Below, piece after piece: positions 25,157-36,268 of a DNA stretch of 64,000 nt; position 1 is the stretch's first letter, and each line of letters begins with the position of its first letter. The translations under genes and the position numbers were made by a program. Origin of the DNA: Trichopria drosophilae (Eukaryota > Arthropoda > Insecta > Hymenoptera > Diapriidae); assembly GCA_030407085.1 (NCBI GenBank), contig CM059587.1, positions 91,879,001-91,943,000 on the forward strand. Direction: 5' to 3'. The notes beneath the pieces were generated by a model. That model was not told the origin of the DNA and did no database searches. It saw nothing but the letters and a program-made list of their open reading frames with translations.

Positions 25157-25447
25157 AACCTTCCGTTCCTTTTGCCAGATATATATATATACACAATACA
25201 TTCAGATCTTGCAGCTTACGAGAAAGAAATTTCGACAATAGAAGTTTTGTTTTGGCACCTTTCTTCACGGTTGCTCTAAAAACTACTATATACTTTGCGA
25301 TTCGCGTTTGTATACATAACTTCTTATGACACCGTTTTTAAGATTCCCGTTTATTTGTGTTAATATTAACAACATCTTGCTGCAAAATCTAAAATTAATA
25401 AATCGTACTTACCTGCAGCCACCTGGCGATTGAACCTCAGGACGTTT
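25157..25447 (-). promoter_or_regulatory. Upstream control region of unit D
   Basis: On the minus strand: distal block with CGCCAGGTGGCTGCAGG (around 25411-25428), PSE-like block GCCAAAACAAAACTT...CTTTCTCGTAAGC (25256-25213), and a TATATATATATA run (25191-25180). The AGGTGG-to-TATA distance is 233 bases, within the narrow range of all five units. Confidence 0.5.
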
Positions 25448-25459
25448 AGCTTCTGCAGA

Positions 25460-27354
25460 AATAACTTTATGGTGTGTCGATAACATCCATAACTACTATA
25501 TCTTTAACAATTCAACTGCTACAGTGGCGCATCGGGTGGCCGAGTTTGAACTACTATGTATAAGACTCCGTATATACGGTGGTCTTGAAGTAAACTTAGG
25601 TTTGATGAAAATGGATCCAAAATCTACTTTCAGGGAAAGTTTCTGTATAATTTCTAGATTAAAAGTCCGTCTTGTTTAAAATCGTAGCTGATCCCTTTCG
25701 CGAGATAATGAAAATTTTCATTTTTAAACCTTCAAGATAGAGCACCAATATATGATTACTATTATTATTAATTTGTTGTTTCATCGTAATATTTATCAAA
25801 ACAAAAAACATTGTGGTGTACAAAAAGTTCACCAAGTTCTTAATAAAAAGTAACATTAAAGATTTAGGGATTCTCCATTATCAAGTCATTCATTTATTTG
25901 AAACAAGTGAATGCATTAAATAAAATTATGACACATTTATTTGTTTCAAATGTGCATTTACTTAAAAAACAAAAGGTGCACCGCATAATTGTTATTTTTT
26001 AAGAAATCCTTGATTTACTTAAAATAAATAAATATTCATTAAATGAATATTTTGCTTTTAAAAAGTGAATTTACTTATTACCTTCGCACGCGGTTTATTA
26101 TTATAAAAGTTCCTAAATGTTTGTTTCAAGTAAACATTTACTTAAAAAAAAATATATCCTAAGCCGTTGGATTCAAGTAATTGATATTTTCATGTCAATC
26201 ATTGATTTACTTACAAATAATAAATATTGTTTTTTTCTGCAACAGTAGTTTATTATAAATAATTATCTGAAATTTAATTACTCATGCTTTGACTCAAAAG
26301 AATAAAAATGTAGTTTCAAATATATATTTTCTTAATATTCTTTATTATTGCTAAGTAAATGAAATTCTTATAATCAAGTGAATTGATTTTTCGGTTTCAA
26401 ATTTTTTTTTTCAAGATAATGTTTACTTAAATTTGAGAAATATGCTTGTTTTTCTTTCTTTCTCCACAAAGAACTTGGCCCTGCTACATGATTTCACATG
26501 TTTTTTTTTAAATAACATGGCAGCCTAATTTGTGAATCAAAAAGTACATTTTTGTAGAGTATTGTAATACAAAATGTATTATCGGCGTTATTAATGTCTT
26601 AAAAAACCTTGGTAGAAAATATCCAAATACGTTTGTGACAAAAATGTATGATAATCTTACTGTTTATCACTAAGAAGTTGATTGTTGTAAAATGCTATTA
26701 TAGAAAGAAACATATATTTTTTGTTAACAAATTAGTCACAAAGTTTTTCTTTTTTACTATTAGGAACCTGGCGAATTTTTTTGTGATTTCAGTCATTTTT
26801 GAAAAATGTAGTAATGACAATTATGTGGTTGTATGTATTTGCATGTCATTTTTCAATGATGTTTATAACTAAGGGAAAGGACCGCTCATATCGTAAATTT
26901 GATAGTTTTTAAGAAATAGCTGAGATGAAACATTGGAAAAAATTCACGCTTAACTAATTCTAAAGAAATACTGCAAATTGTATTCAAAATGTGTCTCTCT
27001 CGTCCTTAAAGAGTTAATATGATCTGTATTATGGGGAGGTCGAAAAAAATCTATAAAAATACGTGTTTTGCGTTTCTTATCAAAAATATTACACAAAAAT
27101 ACTTTCAACAAAGAAGGTGGAGCACCAATTTTTTCACCAACGTGACAGTTTTTCTTTAAAATTGTTTTTAACGACTCATCCTGAAAAATTCAACATTTTT
27201 ATTTTTCAGAAAATACAAAAGAAAAATTTCTAACAATTATTCATTTTCGGTAATTGTAATTAAATGCTATAAAATTATGGTATTTGTAAATTTAAAAATA
27301 TAACACTTGCTTTTATATTATACATTATTTTTCACTGATAAAATTAATCAATAA
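25460..27354. other. AT-rich intergenic sequence
   Basis: No gene seen. From 25860 to 26420 the words ATTTACTTA and TTTCAAGTAAA recur roughly every 60-110 bases in both orientations, probably a decayed repeat. Confidence 0.4.
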
Positions 27355-27600
27355 TATGAATAGGTGTAACTAAATAAACAGAATGTAATTAGTTTATAAG
27401 GACAACAAAAAAATTAATACGCATGTCTACACTGGTAAAAAAAATAGTAATTCTGATTGAATGTGTGGTTGCCAATTAGAACCTCAATATTTATTCAATG
27501 CAACTACAAATTAGTCCTTCTAAGTACTTTTTTAATTAATTTTTTTATAATGTAGTTAATTCAACTAAAATGTAGTTGGCATTACTTAATATGTGTCTGC
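27355..27600. repeat. Dispersed repeat (type 2), copy 1
   Basis: Matches 31321-31565 in the same orientation; shared words include ACAGAATGTAATTA, TTTATAAGGACAA, AATATTTATT-AATGCAA and AACTAAAATGTAGTTGGCAT. No coding frame. Confidence 0.75.
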
Positions 27601-27850
27601 TACCATGCAAACCACATATTTCATAAATATTACTAATTGTTATGCAGATATATCTATTATATGTATATTATATATTATATACAAAGAGTTGCAAGTTCAG
27701 TCGATAATATTAATATAAAGGTTTGAGTCCAAAAAAGTTTAATGTACGCGGTCGGTATTGTCTTTCTTTTGAACAGTTGCAAGAAGCGTCGGTAATCGAA
27801 GCCCAAAACAACAATGTGGAAGTTACCGACAGGACGCACGCACACGCACT

Positions 27851-28136
27851 GCTTACTTCTGACGTTCAGCCACTAGGTGGCTGTAGGCAAGTAAATTCCA
27901 ACAATTATAGTTTATGCTAAGATAAGTACTTAATACAACTGCAAATTTATGAAAATTTTAAAAACGATTTGATAAGAAGTTAAATATAAAAACGCTAATA
28001 ATAAAGCATGTACTAATTTTTAAGTTCATTACGATGCCGCTGCCAAAACAAAACCTTTACTATCGAAATTGCTTTCTCGCAAGCACCAAGAGCTGAATGT
28101 GTTCTGTATATATACCCGGTTAAAAAAAGAGCAGTC
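27851..28136 (+). promoter_or_regulatory. Upstream control region of unit A
   Basis: Distal block CTTACTTCTGACGTTCAGCC-ACTAGGTGGCTGTAGGCAAGTA (27851-27894), PSE-like block GCCAAAACAAAACC...CTTTCTCGCAAGC (28042-28084) and TATATATA (28107-28114). The TATA box lies 30 bases before the first base of GGATGGTC. Same parts and spacing as in units B-E. Confidence 0.55.
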
Positions 28137-28462
28137 GGATGGTCCGCTGCTACTTTCTGGAATGGATGCTGGCAACGCAAGTCCACTGAAGAGCCACCTA
28201 GTTGCACCTAAGTGCCACTGGCAGAGGAAATTTGTACCTCCAGCCAAGTCTTTACAGAATATGTAAATTGAATTCTCACTAGGGTAAGTGGAATGTGTGA
28301 GGCAGAATCGTCGGACCCCAATGGCCTCCTCTACTCGATGGTATATCTGGGATCATGCATTTCCGCTGTTGTAAGTCTCGTGCTACTTGTCGGTGTAAGT
28401 CCCGCATACATCATTGGATGAAAATTCCCAATGAGTCTGTAGCCACTATGACCATCTTTTTT
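28137..28462 (+). ncRNA. Candidate Pol III ncRNA, unit A
   Basis: A 326-base unit. The 5' end GGATGGTC (28137-28144) pairs with GACCATC (28450-28456); an inner stem pairs GCTAC (28149-28153) with GTAGC (28439-28443). Six T follow (28457-28462), the usual Pol III stop. A 3' hairpin CATTGG/CCAATG spans 28412-28433. The middle is less conserved between copies, apart from a region around GAATCGTCGGACC. The closing stem, internal loop and T-run, with the GGTCCG start, recall Y RNAs and stem-bulge RNAs, but the unit is about three times longer than a typical Y RNA and I see no further Y RNA motif. No A/B box was found, which fits a type-3 promoter. Function unknown. Confidence 0.55.
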
Positions 28463-29050
28463 ATGTTTTGTTTTTACAAACAATTTTAAAAATCCACGCT
28501 TTTTTATATTTTATCGATTATCAACGAAGTGCAATAGTTTTAATGCTAAAAAATATTACATTTATTATTTATAATAATCTAAATAACCCTTTTCTTCACA
28601 AACGTCTGAATGTAAATCCACTGATTCAATGCAATGCATCTTCTGTGCCTAATATGGTTTTACATTTTTCATATCGTTTTTCTAAAAATCCGGCTCAAAG
28701 TTCTGGATCAAGTATGAATATGACCATGTCCTGATCCACGATCTTCAAGGTAATTCCAAGGTTAAAGTTGTTTTTATAATATAACAAATAAATGATTAAT
28801 AATGGATTTATCGGTTATCCGAATCATTTGTATCTGATTTTAGAATTTCGAGCGACAATGATTTTGAAGGCCAATCAAATTGAAACTCGCTTTAGATGGA
28901 ATGTGATACGAAAAATAAAGTAATTTAACTTATAGAATCGTAAGAACGATTATGAAAAATATGAAAATTAGATGATAATTAACAGAAAATTAAGAAAAAA
29001 CGGATGGAGAAAAATTTTTTAAAAGAATGGGTAATGGAAGCAAATTTGCA

Positions 29051-29112
29051 TCCGGTCGGTACGATCCCACGACCTTTCGATTTCGCATCGAATGCTGTAC
29101 CATCTCAGCTTC
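29051..29112 (-). repeat. tRNA-like segment in copy A
   Basis: Read on the minus strand: AGCTGAGATGGTACAGC (D-arm like), TTCGATGCGAAATCGAA (anticodon-arm like hairpin) and GGGATCGTACC (B-box like, one base off compared with copy C). There is no matching acceptor stem and the anticodon loop lacks T33, so it is a tRNA-derived fragment, not a working tRNA. Inverted ATGGAGAAAAATT / AATTTTTCTCCAT words flank it. Confidence 0.45.
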
Positions 29113-29581
29113 TTTTTTCAAGAATTTTTCTCCATTTCGTTTTTTACTATCGGTATTTCTTTAATATTCGGCAATATCAAATTGCTTAGATTTGTTTTAT
29201 TTATAAGTGATTGTTCCACATAGCCTTCCGCAACTTTTGGAGTATTTGTAATGTTATTTTTTCCTATCGCCTGATTAGAACGCTTTCCTCTTTGGAAATT
29301 AAGAAAATATCTTTGCGTCACACATTCTGTGGATGTAATGCTATATATTGTTTGATACTTTTTGGAACATAAGTACTTTTTGGAACATACGCGTATAAGT
29401 TGTTGTTTCCATTATTTTGATCAGCAATAAATTTCCGTGCTCTTGCACATCTTGTACTTTCATATTGACAATTTCATGACCTCTGCATGCACCAGCCACT
29501 CCAAAAATGAGAATTACATTTAGAATTAATTACATATTACACATAAAAGTTGTAAATATGTAAATAATATTCAAAAAATTC

Positions 29582-29654
29582 GGCTTCGTGGCTCAGGCGG
29601 TTAACGCACTGGACTACGAAGTCGTAGGTCGTGAGTTCGATCCCCGTCTGGTGA
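29582..29654 (+). tRNA. tRNA-Arg(ACG)-like sequence, probably a pseudogene or SINE head
   Basis: TGGCTCAGGCGG resembles the A box, GAGTTCGATCC the B box, with the usual spacing, and the middle GACTACGAAGTC resembles the tRNA-Arg(ACG) anticodon arm. Acceptor ends (GGCTTCG and CTGGTGA) do not pair, and the T stem has mismatches. It is absent from the matching place in copy C, so it looks like an insertion. Most likely a decayed tRNA or the head of a tRNA-derived SINE. Confidence 0.4.
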
Positions 29655-30175
29655 ACAATTTTTCGATTTCGTTTACAAGCAGCAGTTTGCTTAAAATTTA
29701 TTTAAAAAGACGATGCAGAATTTCAGAGAATAATTGTGTATTTTTTTTACTAACTTTGCTTCATTGGATCCAACAAACGAAAAAGATTTAACAAAACACT
29801 AAATTTAATTTTAGCAGTATTAAAATGTTCTGAAAAGATTCCAGAATATGGATTTATTTCTATTCGTTTAATTTTCAGAAAAAACAATTTTTATTCGCCA
29901 TTTTTTAAGAACATTACAATATTATTAAATAAAAAATCTCGTGTTTTTGCTAATTCTTTTTCGTTTGTTGGGTTAAAGGGAGCTAACGTCATTAGAATTT
30001 AAATAGAAATTCCCAATTATTCTCCATAATTCTGAGTTGTGTATTTAAATGAATTGACGTAAAGTCATTCAGAATTAAAATGGATTAGTGATCAAGTGTT
30101 CAAATTATCCAATACAAAATTCATTCGACCTCTATCCATTTTCGTTTATGGGTATACATATACATGTGCATAAGA

Positions 30176-30644
30176 AATACCAAGTCTGCCTTTGAAGCTG
30201 AAAAAACGTCATTCGGTGCTTCGGTTAAAAATATTTCTATCTTTTTGCAGTAAAAATACATTATCTAACCATTATACACACATTTTACTCCGTTTGTCCT
30301 CGATTCGGTTGAAAATTGACAATATTTGTTATTTAATATTAACATTTGGTATCAAGTGTTTTCTTCGTTTATATGAAACTTTTCATTCGTTTAATATAAC
30401 GATCTTTAATTGAATGCAGGAATTTTTACACTTAATTAAATCAAATTGTATGAAAGGCGTATCCTGGACTGAATTCATTAGTATTCGAATAAAATATTTT
30501 GTTCATTTAATAAATTTAATGAAATCAAGTTTTATAAACAAGTATATGAAAATATTAAAGAAACTTATTATAGCAACGAATAGAATGAATGTTACCTTTC
30601 AACGTAATTTGTAAAAAAGCCAGTTTCAGAGATTACAAACTGAA
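30176..30644. other. AT-rich intergenic sequence
   Basis: Two short plus-strand frames (73 and 66 codons) have no recognisable motif. Nothing else seen. Confidence 0.4.
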
Positions 30645-31030
30645 TCTTTCGCGAAATTAAAGAAAATATTTTTGCGAACAGTTCTTTTTTATGTCACAAT
30701 AAGAAAAAAGTTGGCATACGTTCGGAAATTTAGTTACAACAAAATAATCTTGACAATAATACTTTGTATATATCATTTACACAAAGTAATTTAGGCATTT
30801 CTGTATATTTTCAAATTAAACATTTTGCCTCTGAATTATATAGTTTTTGAGATAACGCTGTTTATAAAATAGTAAATTTCACTTTGTCGTTTACACTTTT
30901 ATCAATAACTTTTGAACAAGTGATTATTTTGAGCAAAAATTTAGAGGGTAGACGTATCTTTACCCATTCTAAACGTAGTTTAACTTTGAATTAATTTTGA
31001 GACCTGACTCCAAAACGTTGGTGAATTCAC
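30645..31030. repeat. Dispersed repeat, copy 2
   Basis: Same orientation and order of blocks as 11630-12045, with small deletions. Ends near ACGTTGGTGAATTCAC. Confidence 0.8.
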
Positions 31031-31320
31031 GGCATTTTTAAAAAATTATTTATAAATATTATTCAGTTGTTAATAAGTGCGATTTCAATGCATTTTTTAA
31101 AACTGCTATTCAATATGATATTTTGAATAGAGCTTTACAAATAAAAAGAAAAAGATAGCAGTATGACTTTAGTTGATTCCAAATATTTACAATATACTTT
31201 TTAATAATATATTAAATACGATTACATAAATTTACAAACTTATTACGTTGCTTCTAGAATTATTGTGATCGAAAAAAAACTAAATAACTCACAACTCCGA
31301 ATATAAGGCTCATAAATGAT

Positions 31321-31565
31321 ATGAGTAGGTATACGTAAATATACAGAATGTAATTAATTTATAAGGACAAAAACAAAATTAATTCGCATATCTACGCTAA
31401 AAAAAATTAGTAATTTTGACAATATGTGTTTGACGATTAGCACCTAAATATTTATTAAATGCAATTACAAATTAGTGTTCCCAACTACATCATGATACCG
31501 ATTCAACAACTTTTCGTAAATTCAACTAAAATGTAGTTGGCATTACTTAATATTTGTCTAACAGG
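31321..31565. repeat. Dispersed repeat (type 2), copy 2
   Basis: Second copy of the repeat at 27355-27600; ends with AATGTAGTTGGCATTACTTA. Confidence 0.75.
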
Positions 31566-32929
31566 GAACCATCTATTTGATAAATATTACTAATTTTTTT
31601 TAAGTATAATAATTGTCATTATTAAATTAAGTTCACTAAAACAAAAAAATCATCGAAATATAATAATGATCTACCGTTTATTACAACGTAAGTAACTTGC
31701 AAAAAATATTATGATATTAATGAAAAACATATTTTACTGTGAGATCGATTTATAATTCAATAAAAATATATACACTGTGAAAAGTAAAAGTAAAATTTCA
31801 GCTCTGAGTTTTTACAGTTTTATTGAAATTTCCTATCATTTTCGCAGTAAAATTACAATTATCTTTCGTCATCTCGTCTTCTAGATCACAATGTAGTTGT
31901 GTAATTTCTGCACATTTTTTCCATGATTTTTTAGGACAAGATGACACAACAGGTAAGTTCGTTTGATCGTTTAATTTTCCGGTGAAATTCATCCGAAAAT
32001 GGAGAAAAATTTATCATAAACATTACAATGGAAATAGGAATTTACAACGTCAAAGTTGGAAATAAAAATACCAGTAATGATCGTGGTAATTTTACATCGA
32101 TTGTGTAATTTAAAAAAATGTAATTTTACATCGTCTTTGTAATTTTTCAAAGTTTTTCACGTGAAAAACCAGGGAGAATGTAAAATTACAAGCGCAGTGT
32201 AAATTGTATTAGTGATTTATGTATCTGCTTCTCCCTGTCGCGAGTAAAATTTATGACAGTTTTTAGTAGAATTTTTTCAAAAAATCAATTATGATTATTA
32301 TCCTTCAAAATACGATTTTATTCTAAAAATCCGAAATTTTTGACCAAATAATTGAGCAATAATTTTGTGCATATTTTTTAAAGAAACTACATAGTTAACT
32401 GAAGAAAATGGCGCTTCGAACGATTTTTTATCTATTTTTGTTGCTGAGTTACAGCCAGTTGAAAATGTTTCTTTTTTTTAATTCATAACTCGTGAATATA
32501 GAAAAATGAAAATCGGAAAAATTTCAAGAAAGATTTTTTCGATGAATAGTGAGGCACCACGCCAACACTAATTTAATGATTTTTTTTGTTGTATTCAGTC
32601 GTTTGCGGTATGTATTTTCATTTTTTTACACAAAATGATATTACGCTCTTCAGTTGCAGCTTCATTCAATATGTTATCATTATTTCAGATTTTTAAAAAT
32701 ACTTCAAATTTCGAAGTCATTGAAATTTTTAATTGAGTTTTTTTTTGGTTAAAGGTGCAATTGAAATTGAAAATACATATTTTTTTCTTAAAGCTCGTCA
32801 AAAGATCTACAAAAAACATTTAAGACAATATTTTTTAATATCATCATTTTGCGTAAAAAAAATAAAAATACCGCAAACGACTGAATACAAACAAACAAAT
32901 CAGTAAATAAACTGTAACTTCGTTAATCA
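31566..32929. other. AT-rich sequence with palindromic GTAATTTTAC words
   Basis: Words such as TGTAATTTTACATCG and TGTAAAATTACA recur in both directions at 32050-32200, suggesting a decayed foldback repeat. A minus-strand frame of 64 codons (31798-31992) reads without low-complexity bias but has no known family. Nothing else is supported. Confidence 0.4.
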
Positions 32930-33326
32930 TTGGTATTTTTGGATTATACATGGTCTAAAAGACTACATTTTCATTACTTTTTCAATAAAAAAACGGTAAA
33001 CACAAAATTTTAAAATGGTGGCCCACTTCGCATGGAATACCCATATGTGTATAAATTGATATGTAGGACTGTGTTTATACATTTTACGGATAGTCGTACA
33101 TTTACAAATTACAAGAAAAGTCGGTAATGCGAAAGGGTTACAAATAGATACGTATATTTATATACAGAGTTGCGAGTCCAGTCGAAAACCTTAACATAAA
33201 AAGTTTTGAGTCCAAAAAAGTTGAAAGTAGAGTCGGCATTGTCAGACGCAGAGTTGCAAGAAGCGTCGGTAATCGAAGCCCACCATCATAATACGGAAGT
33301 TACCGACAGGCCGCACGCCCACGCAC

Positions 33327-33611
33327 TGCTTACTTCTGACGTTCAACCACCAGGTGGCTGTGAGCAAGTACATTCCAACAATTATAGTTTATGCTAAGAA
33401 AAGTACTTAATACTGCATATCAATGAACACTTTTAAAAACGATTTGATAAGAAGTTAAATATAAAAACGCTAATCGTGAAGCATGTACTAATTTTTAGGT
33501 TGATTGTGATGCGGCTGCCAAAACAAAACTTTTACTCTCGAAATTGCTTTCTCGCAAGCTATAAGAGCTGAATGTGTTCTGTATATATACCCAGCAAAAA
33601 AGAAGGATGTC
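33327..33611 (+). promoter_or_regulatory. Upstream control region of unit B
   Basis: Distal block with CCACCAGGTGGCTGTG (near 33347-33362), PSE-like block (33517-33559) and TATATATA (33582-33589), 30 bases before the unit's GGATGGTC. Confidence 0.55.
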
Positions 33612-33902
33612 GGATGGTCCGCTGCTACGTTCTGAAATGGATGACGGTTGCACAAGTGGAATATCCTTGATGCTATTAGTGCGTTGAATTTGTGGAGGAA
33701 AGGTGTTGCCTCAGCCTGAATGTACTCCAACAATAGATACGAACTATAGGGTAGTGGACTGTGTGTTGCGAAAGATAATATCTTACGCAAATGCCTTTCC
33801 GCTGTAGCGTCTCGTGATGCTTGTCAATCTATAGCCGTCAATACGTCATTGGGTGATAATTTCACGCAATGAGTTCGTAGCGACTACGATCATCTTTTTT
33901 TT
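33612..33902 (+). ncRNA. Candidate Pol III ncRNA, unit B
   Basis: A 291-base unit. GATGGTC (33613-33619) pairs with GATCATC (33888-33894): one C changed to T keeps pairing as G-U. The inner stem GCTAC/GTAGC is kept. The terminator is eight T (33895-33902). The 3' hairpin is CATTG...CAATG. The interior differs more from A and C than those do from each other, and the conserved TCGGACC region is missing, while both ends and all upstream elements are kept. Changes that spare the stems suggest selection on structure, at least before this copy arose. Confidence 0.55.
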
Positions 33903-34278
33903 ATTTTTTTTTTTGTTTTTTTAAACAATTTCAAAAAGCCACACTTTTTTATTTTCTATTGATTATTTATTTATTTATTTATGACCACTTAAACGAGAAA
34001 AATTCCCTTTATACAGATATAAAATAAATCGCCTGTCCTGTCTATCAGTACATATAAAAATATAATAATAATAAATTACATATGAATATAAAATAATACC
34101 TGGTTAAGCACAAAATTAAAAAATTTCGTGTTAGACCCCTGCGAAAAACTTTAGGTAGGATTAACGTTATAGCGATGCGTTTCTATTTGGTACATATGCG
34201 ACCTCGATACGAAAATATTGCTCTTTTACACGTATATTTATTTTGAGACAAGGAAATTTATTTAGTTAACACTGCCAA

Positions 34279-34500
34279 CCCTGCGAAAAAATGTAGGAAG
34301 GATTCTCGCAAGAGTCTCAATACATTCTCAAATGATTCTCATAAGATTCTCATTCCGAATCCTGGCTACCATTTTTAACAGCCGATTCAAGAATCTCATA
34401 AGATTCTCATTAGATTCTTATAAGAATCCTGTTTCAAATTCTCATGAGAAAATTTCTCATATGATTCTCATGAGAAACCTACCTAAAATTTCTCGCAGAA
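34279..34500. repeat. Degenerate GATTCTCATAA tandem repeat
   Basis: GATTCTCAT(A/G)A-type words recur about ten times with 12-24-base spacing, inside the 3' UTR of the retrotransposon fragment. Confidence 0.7.
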
Positions 34501-35040
34501 ACTGCATTATGCACAAAATAACGTATCGATGTTTTAAATGACCCTATAGAATCAGAGTTTCTAATGTCGGCTGGAATATAATTCCATGAGCGGCACATGC
34601 GATCGAACGGCGAATAAAAACAGTAATTCGATGAATTGTAGAACTCTTGTAAAACTTGCGGAGCACGAAAGTTATAATGAATTTGGCGATGTGAAAATAA
34701 ATTAATAACATCAGCACAATCCAGACAACCATGGGTAATTTTAAAAACCAGTAGATGATCATAATAATCATGAAGTTGTCGAATGAACAATAAATAAAAT
34801 TTACGCATAATTGGCTCGTAATTGTGATCCAGGAAACTCATGGGTTCGCAGGTTTTAAATGACACATATTTTAAAATCCTATGCAGAACTGTCTCAATCT
34901 GATTAAACATGGTGTGAGTATACGGGGACCAATTAACCGAGGCATACGTAAGAACAGGTAATATGTACTAACATTTTGTACAAATATAAAATTGTTTCTG
35001 GCTTACGAAAGTCATATATGACCCTTTTAATAAAACCTAA
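34479..35040 (-). pseudogene. C-terminal fragment of non-LTR reverse transcriptase ORF
   Basis: Translation of the minus strand gives LGFIKRVIYDF (35040 region), then after a frameshift near 34930-34965 LTYASVNWSPYTHTM, IETVLHRILKYVSF, DYYDHLLVFKITHG and FDRMCRSWNYIPADI, ending at a stop at 34479. These are the conserved blocks that follow the reverse-transcriptase domain in jockey/CR1-type elements (LGFI, EY-S-VWSP, IE-VQ--F, KI-HG, NRM). The catalytic part is absent, and the frame is broken, so it is dead. It has no link to neighbouring host genes. Confidence 0.75.
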
Positions 35041-36027
35041 TAACAATAATATTATCAAGAGGAGCGGTCGCTCCTCGCGCCCAGTTCTTATCACCCAAAA
35101 TCCTATACATGCTGGATAGGAATATATACATATAGCGCGGCGACCGCTACGTCTTTACCGCTAACATCGTTCAAATGTCACAACATGGAACACATATGTT
35201 TCGTCTACGATTCTTCTACAAAGATTTCCACATTCAGGCTATGCTCAATATTTGTTATTATCTTCAATTTAAGCCTAGTTTGATTAAAATCGGCTCAGCA
35301 GATCGTGAGATATGGATAATTAATTTGATCGGCTTTCAAGATTCACGATTGAAAACTTTTTTCTTCTTTTCATCGGACGCTTTGGACACTGGGACTGAGA
35401 AGAAGATACGTTTAGCATGAGTGCGACAAGGATTGACAGCTCCTTTAGTGATAGGACATCGAGATATATAGGATGATGTCGTTCAAAATAAGTGGAACAA
35501 GTACAAGTGTCGGGGACTTCTCGACCGCGTTTCGCTATCAGTATGACAGAAACAGATCTTGCAATATGGCGACCTGCACTCAGCTGATCAGCGGCATAAC
35601 GATCAATTCGGCTTTACGTTCAATGCGAATAGTATTGACCTTTGTAGAATAGAAGACACCTTTGTCGAATAAATATTGACGATCATAGTTGATGACCTGT
35701 GAGATAACACAGATCTGCCTGAAAAGTAGCTCGCGGCACCTTCTTCAACTTGACATTTTAACAGCGGTTACTACTATCCTTGCTTGGCCAGTGAAAAAAT
35801 ACAAATTTTGTTTTCCAGAAACTCTACAAAAACGTAAGTGAACTTTTCTCGATTTAATGTTGAAATGATCTTGGAAGTGTAGTTTATAATTTACAAAAAA
35901 ATCTTCGTAGTCGATTGCTGGAAAGAAATTGAAAACGATTATAAAAACGTGTAAATAACGGTATTAAGAACTTAAATAATTTGTCGTAATGTCATGTATC
36001 ATGTACAGAGAGCACAAAATACTCGTG
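35041..36027. other. Intergenic sequence
   Basis: A plus-strand frame of 81 codons (35175-35420) has no recognised domain. The segment near 35810-35950 (TCTTCGTAGTCGATTGCTGGAAAG) has a loose direct relative at 36560-36690 and an inverted one at 36840-36960, suggesting decayed repeat arms. GGAGCGGTCGCTCC near 35061 is a palindrome. Confidence 0.4.
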
Positions 36028-36268
36028 GTTTGTCTTTCCGACACAACTGTCTTGTGTCTAATAATGTCTTGTTTTTAAAGACAAGTATTCAAGTAGACAA
36101 GTAGTTAGTCTTCTCTATACATTAGTGAGTTGTCTTCCAATATTAGCCAGTTGTTCTCCGACTAGTGTTGGATGACGACTCACTAACTTAGAGACGAACT
36201 ACTTGTCTTTGAAAACAAAACATTATTAGACACGAGCCAGCCGTGTCCGAAATACAAACCATTAGTAT
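36028..36268. mobile_element. Short foldback (MITE-like) element
   Basis: Arms of about 65 bases: GGTTTGTCTTTCCGACAC (from 36028) against the complement GTGTCCGAAATACAAACC (ending 36268), continuing through TGTCTAATAATGT and AAAGACAAGTA. No ORF, 241 bases long. Confidence 0.75.

Larger units (their letters stand above)
27680..30175 (+). repeat. Long dispersed repeat, copy A
   Basis: About 2.5 kb shared, in the same order, with 38762-41240. It includes the ncRNA-like unit, a tRNA-like segment (29051-29112), the word GTGCTCTTGCACATCTTGTA-type block near 29436, and a distal block ending near GGGTATACATAT. No long coding frame, so probably a non-autonomous element or local duplication. It differs from copy C by a tRNA-like insertion at 29582. 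Confidence 0.75.
32930..33960 (+). repeat. Long dispersed repeat, copy B (truncated)
   Basis: Matches copy C from its start (37000 region; shared CATTTTCATTACTTTTT and CACTTCGCATGGAAT) through the ncRNA-like unit, then breaks at TTCTATTGATTA where the retrotransposon tail at 33961 begins. Confidence 0.75.
33961..35040 (-). mobile_element. 5'-truncated non-LTR retrotransposon (jockey/CR1-like)
   Basis: Minus-strand element. It ends in a TAAA-type tail (33961-33982, seen as TTTATTTATT on the plus strand), typical of several insect non-LTR families. It carries the very C-terminal part of the reverse-transcriptase ORF and a 3' UTR of about 500 bases with a short-period ATTCTCATAAG repeat (34279-34500). 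It inserted into long-repeat copy B, whose homology stops exactly at the tail. Confidence 0.7.

Noticed and set aside
31798..31992. 64-codon minus-strand frame with balanced composition
   Set aside because: No family recognised, no splice or promoter context, embedded in repeat-like DNA; not enough to call a gene.
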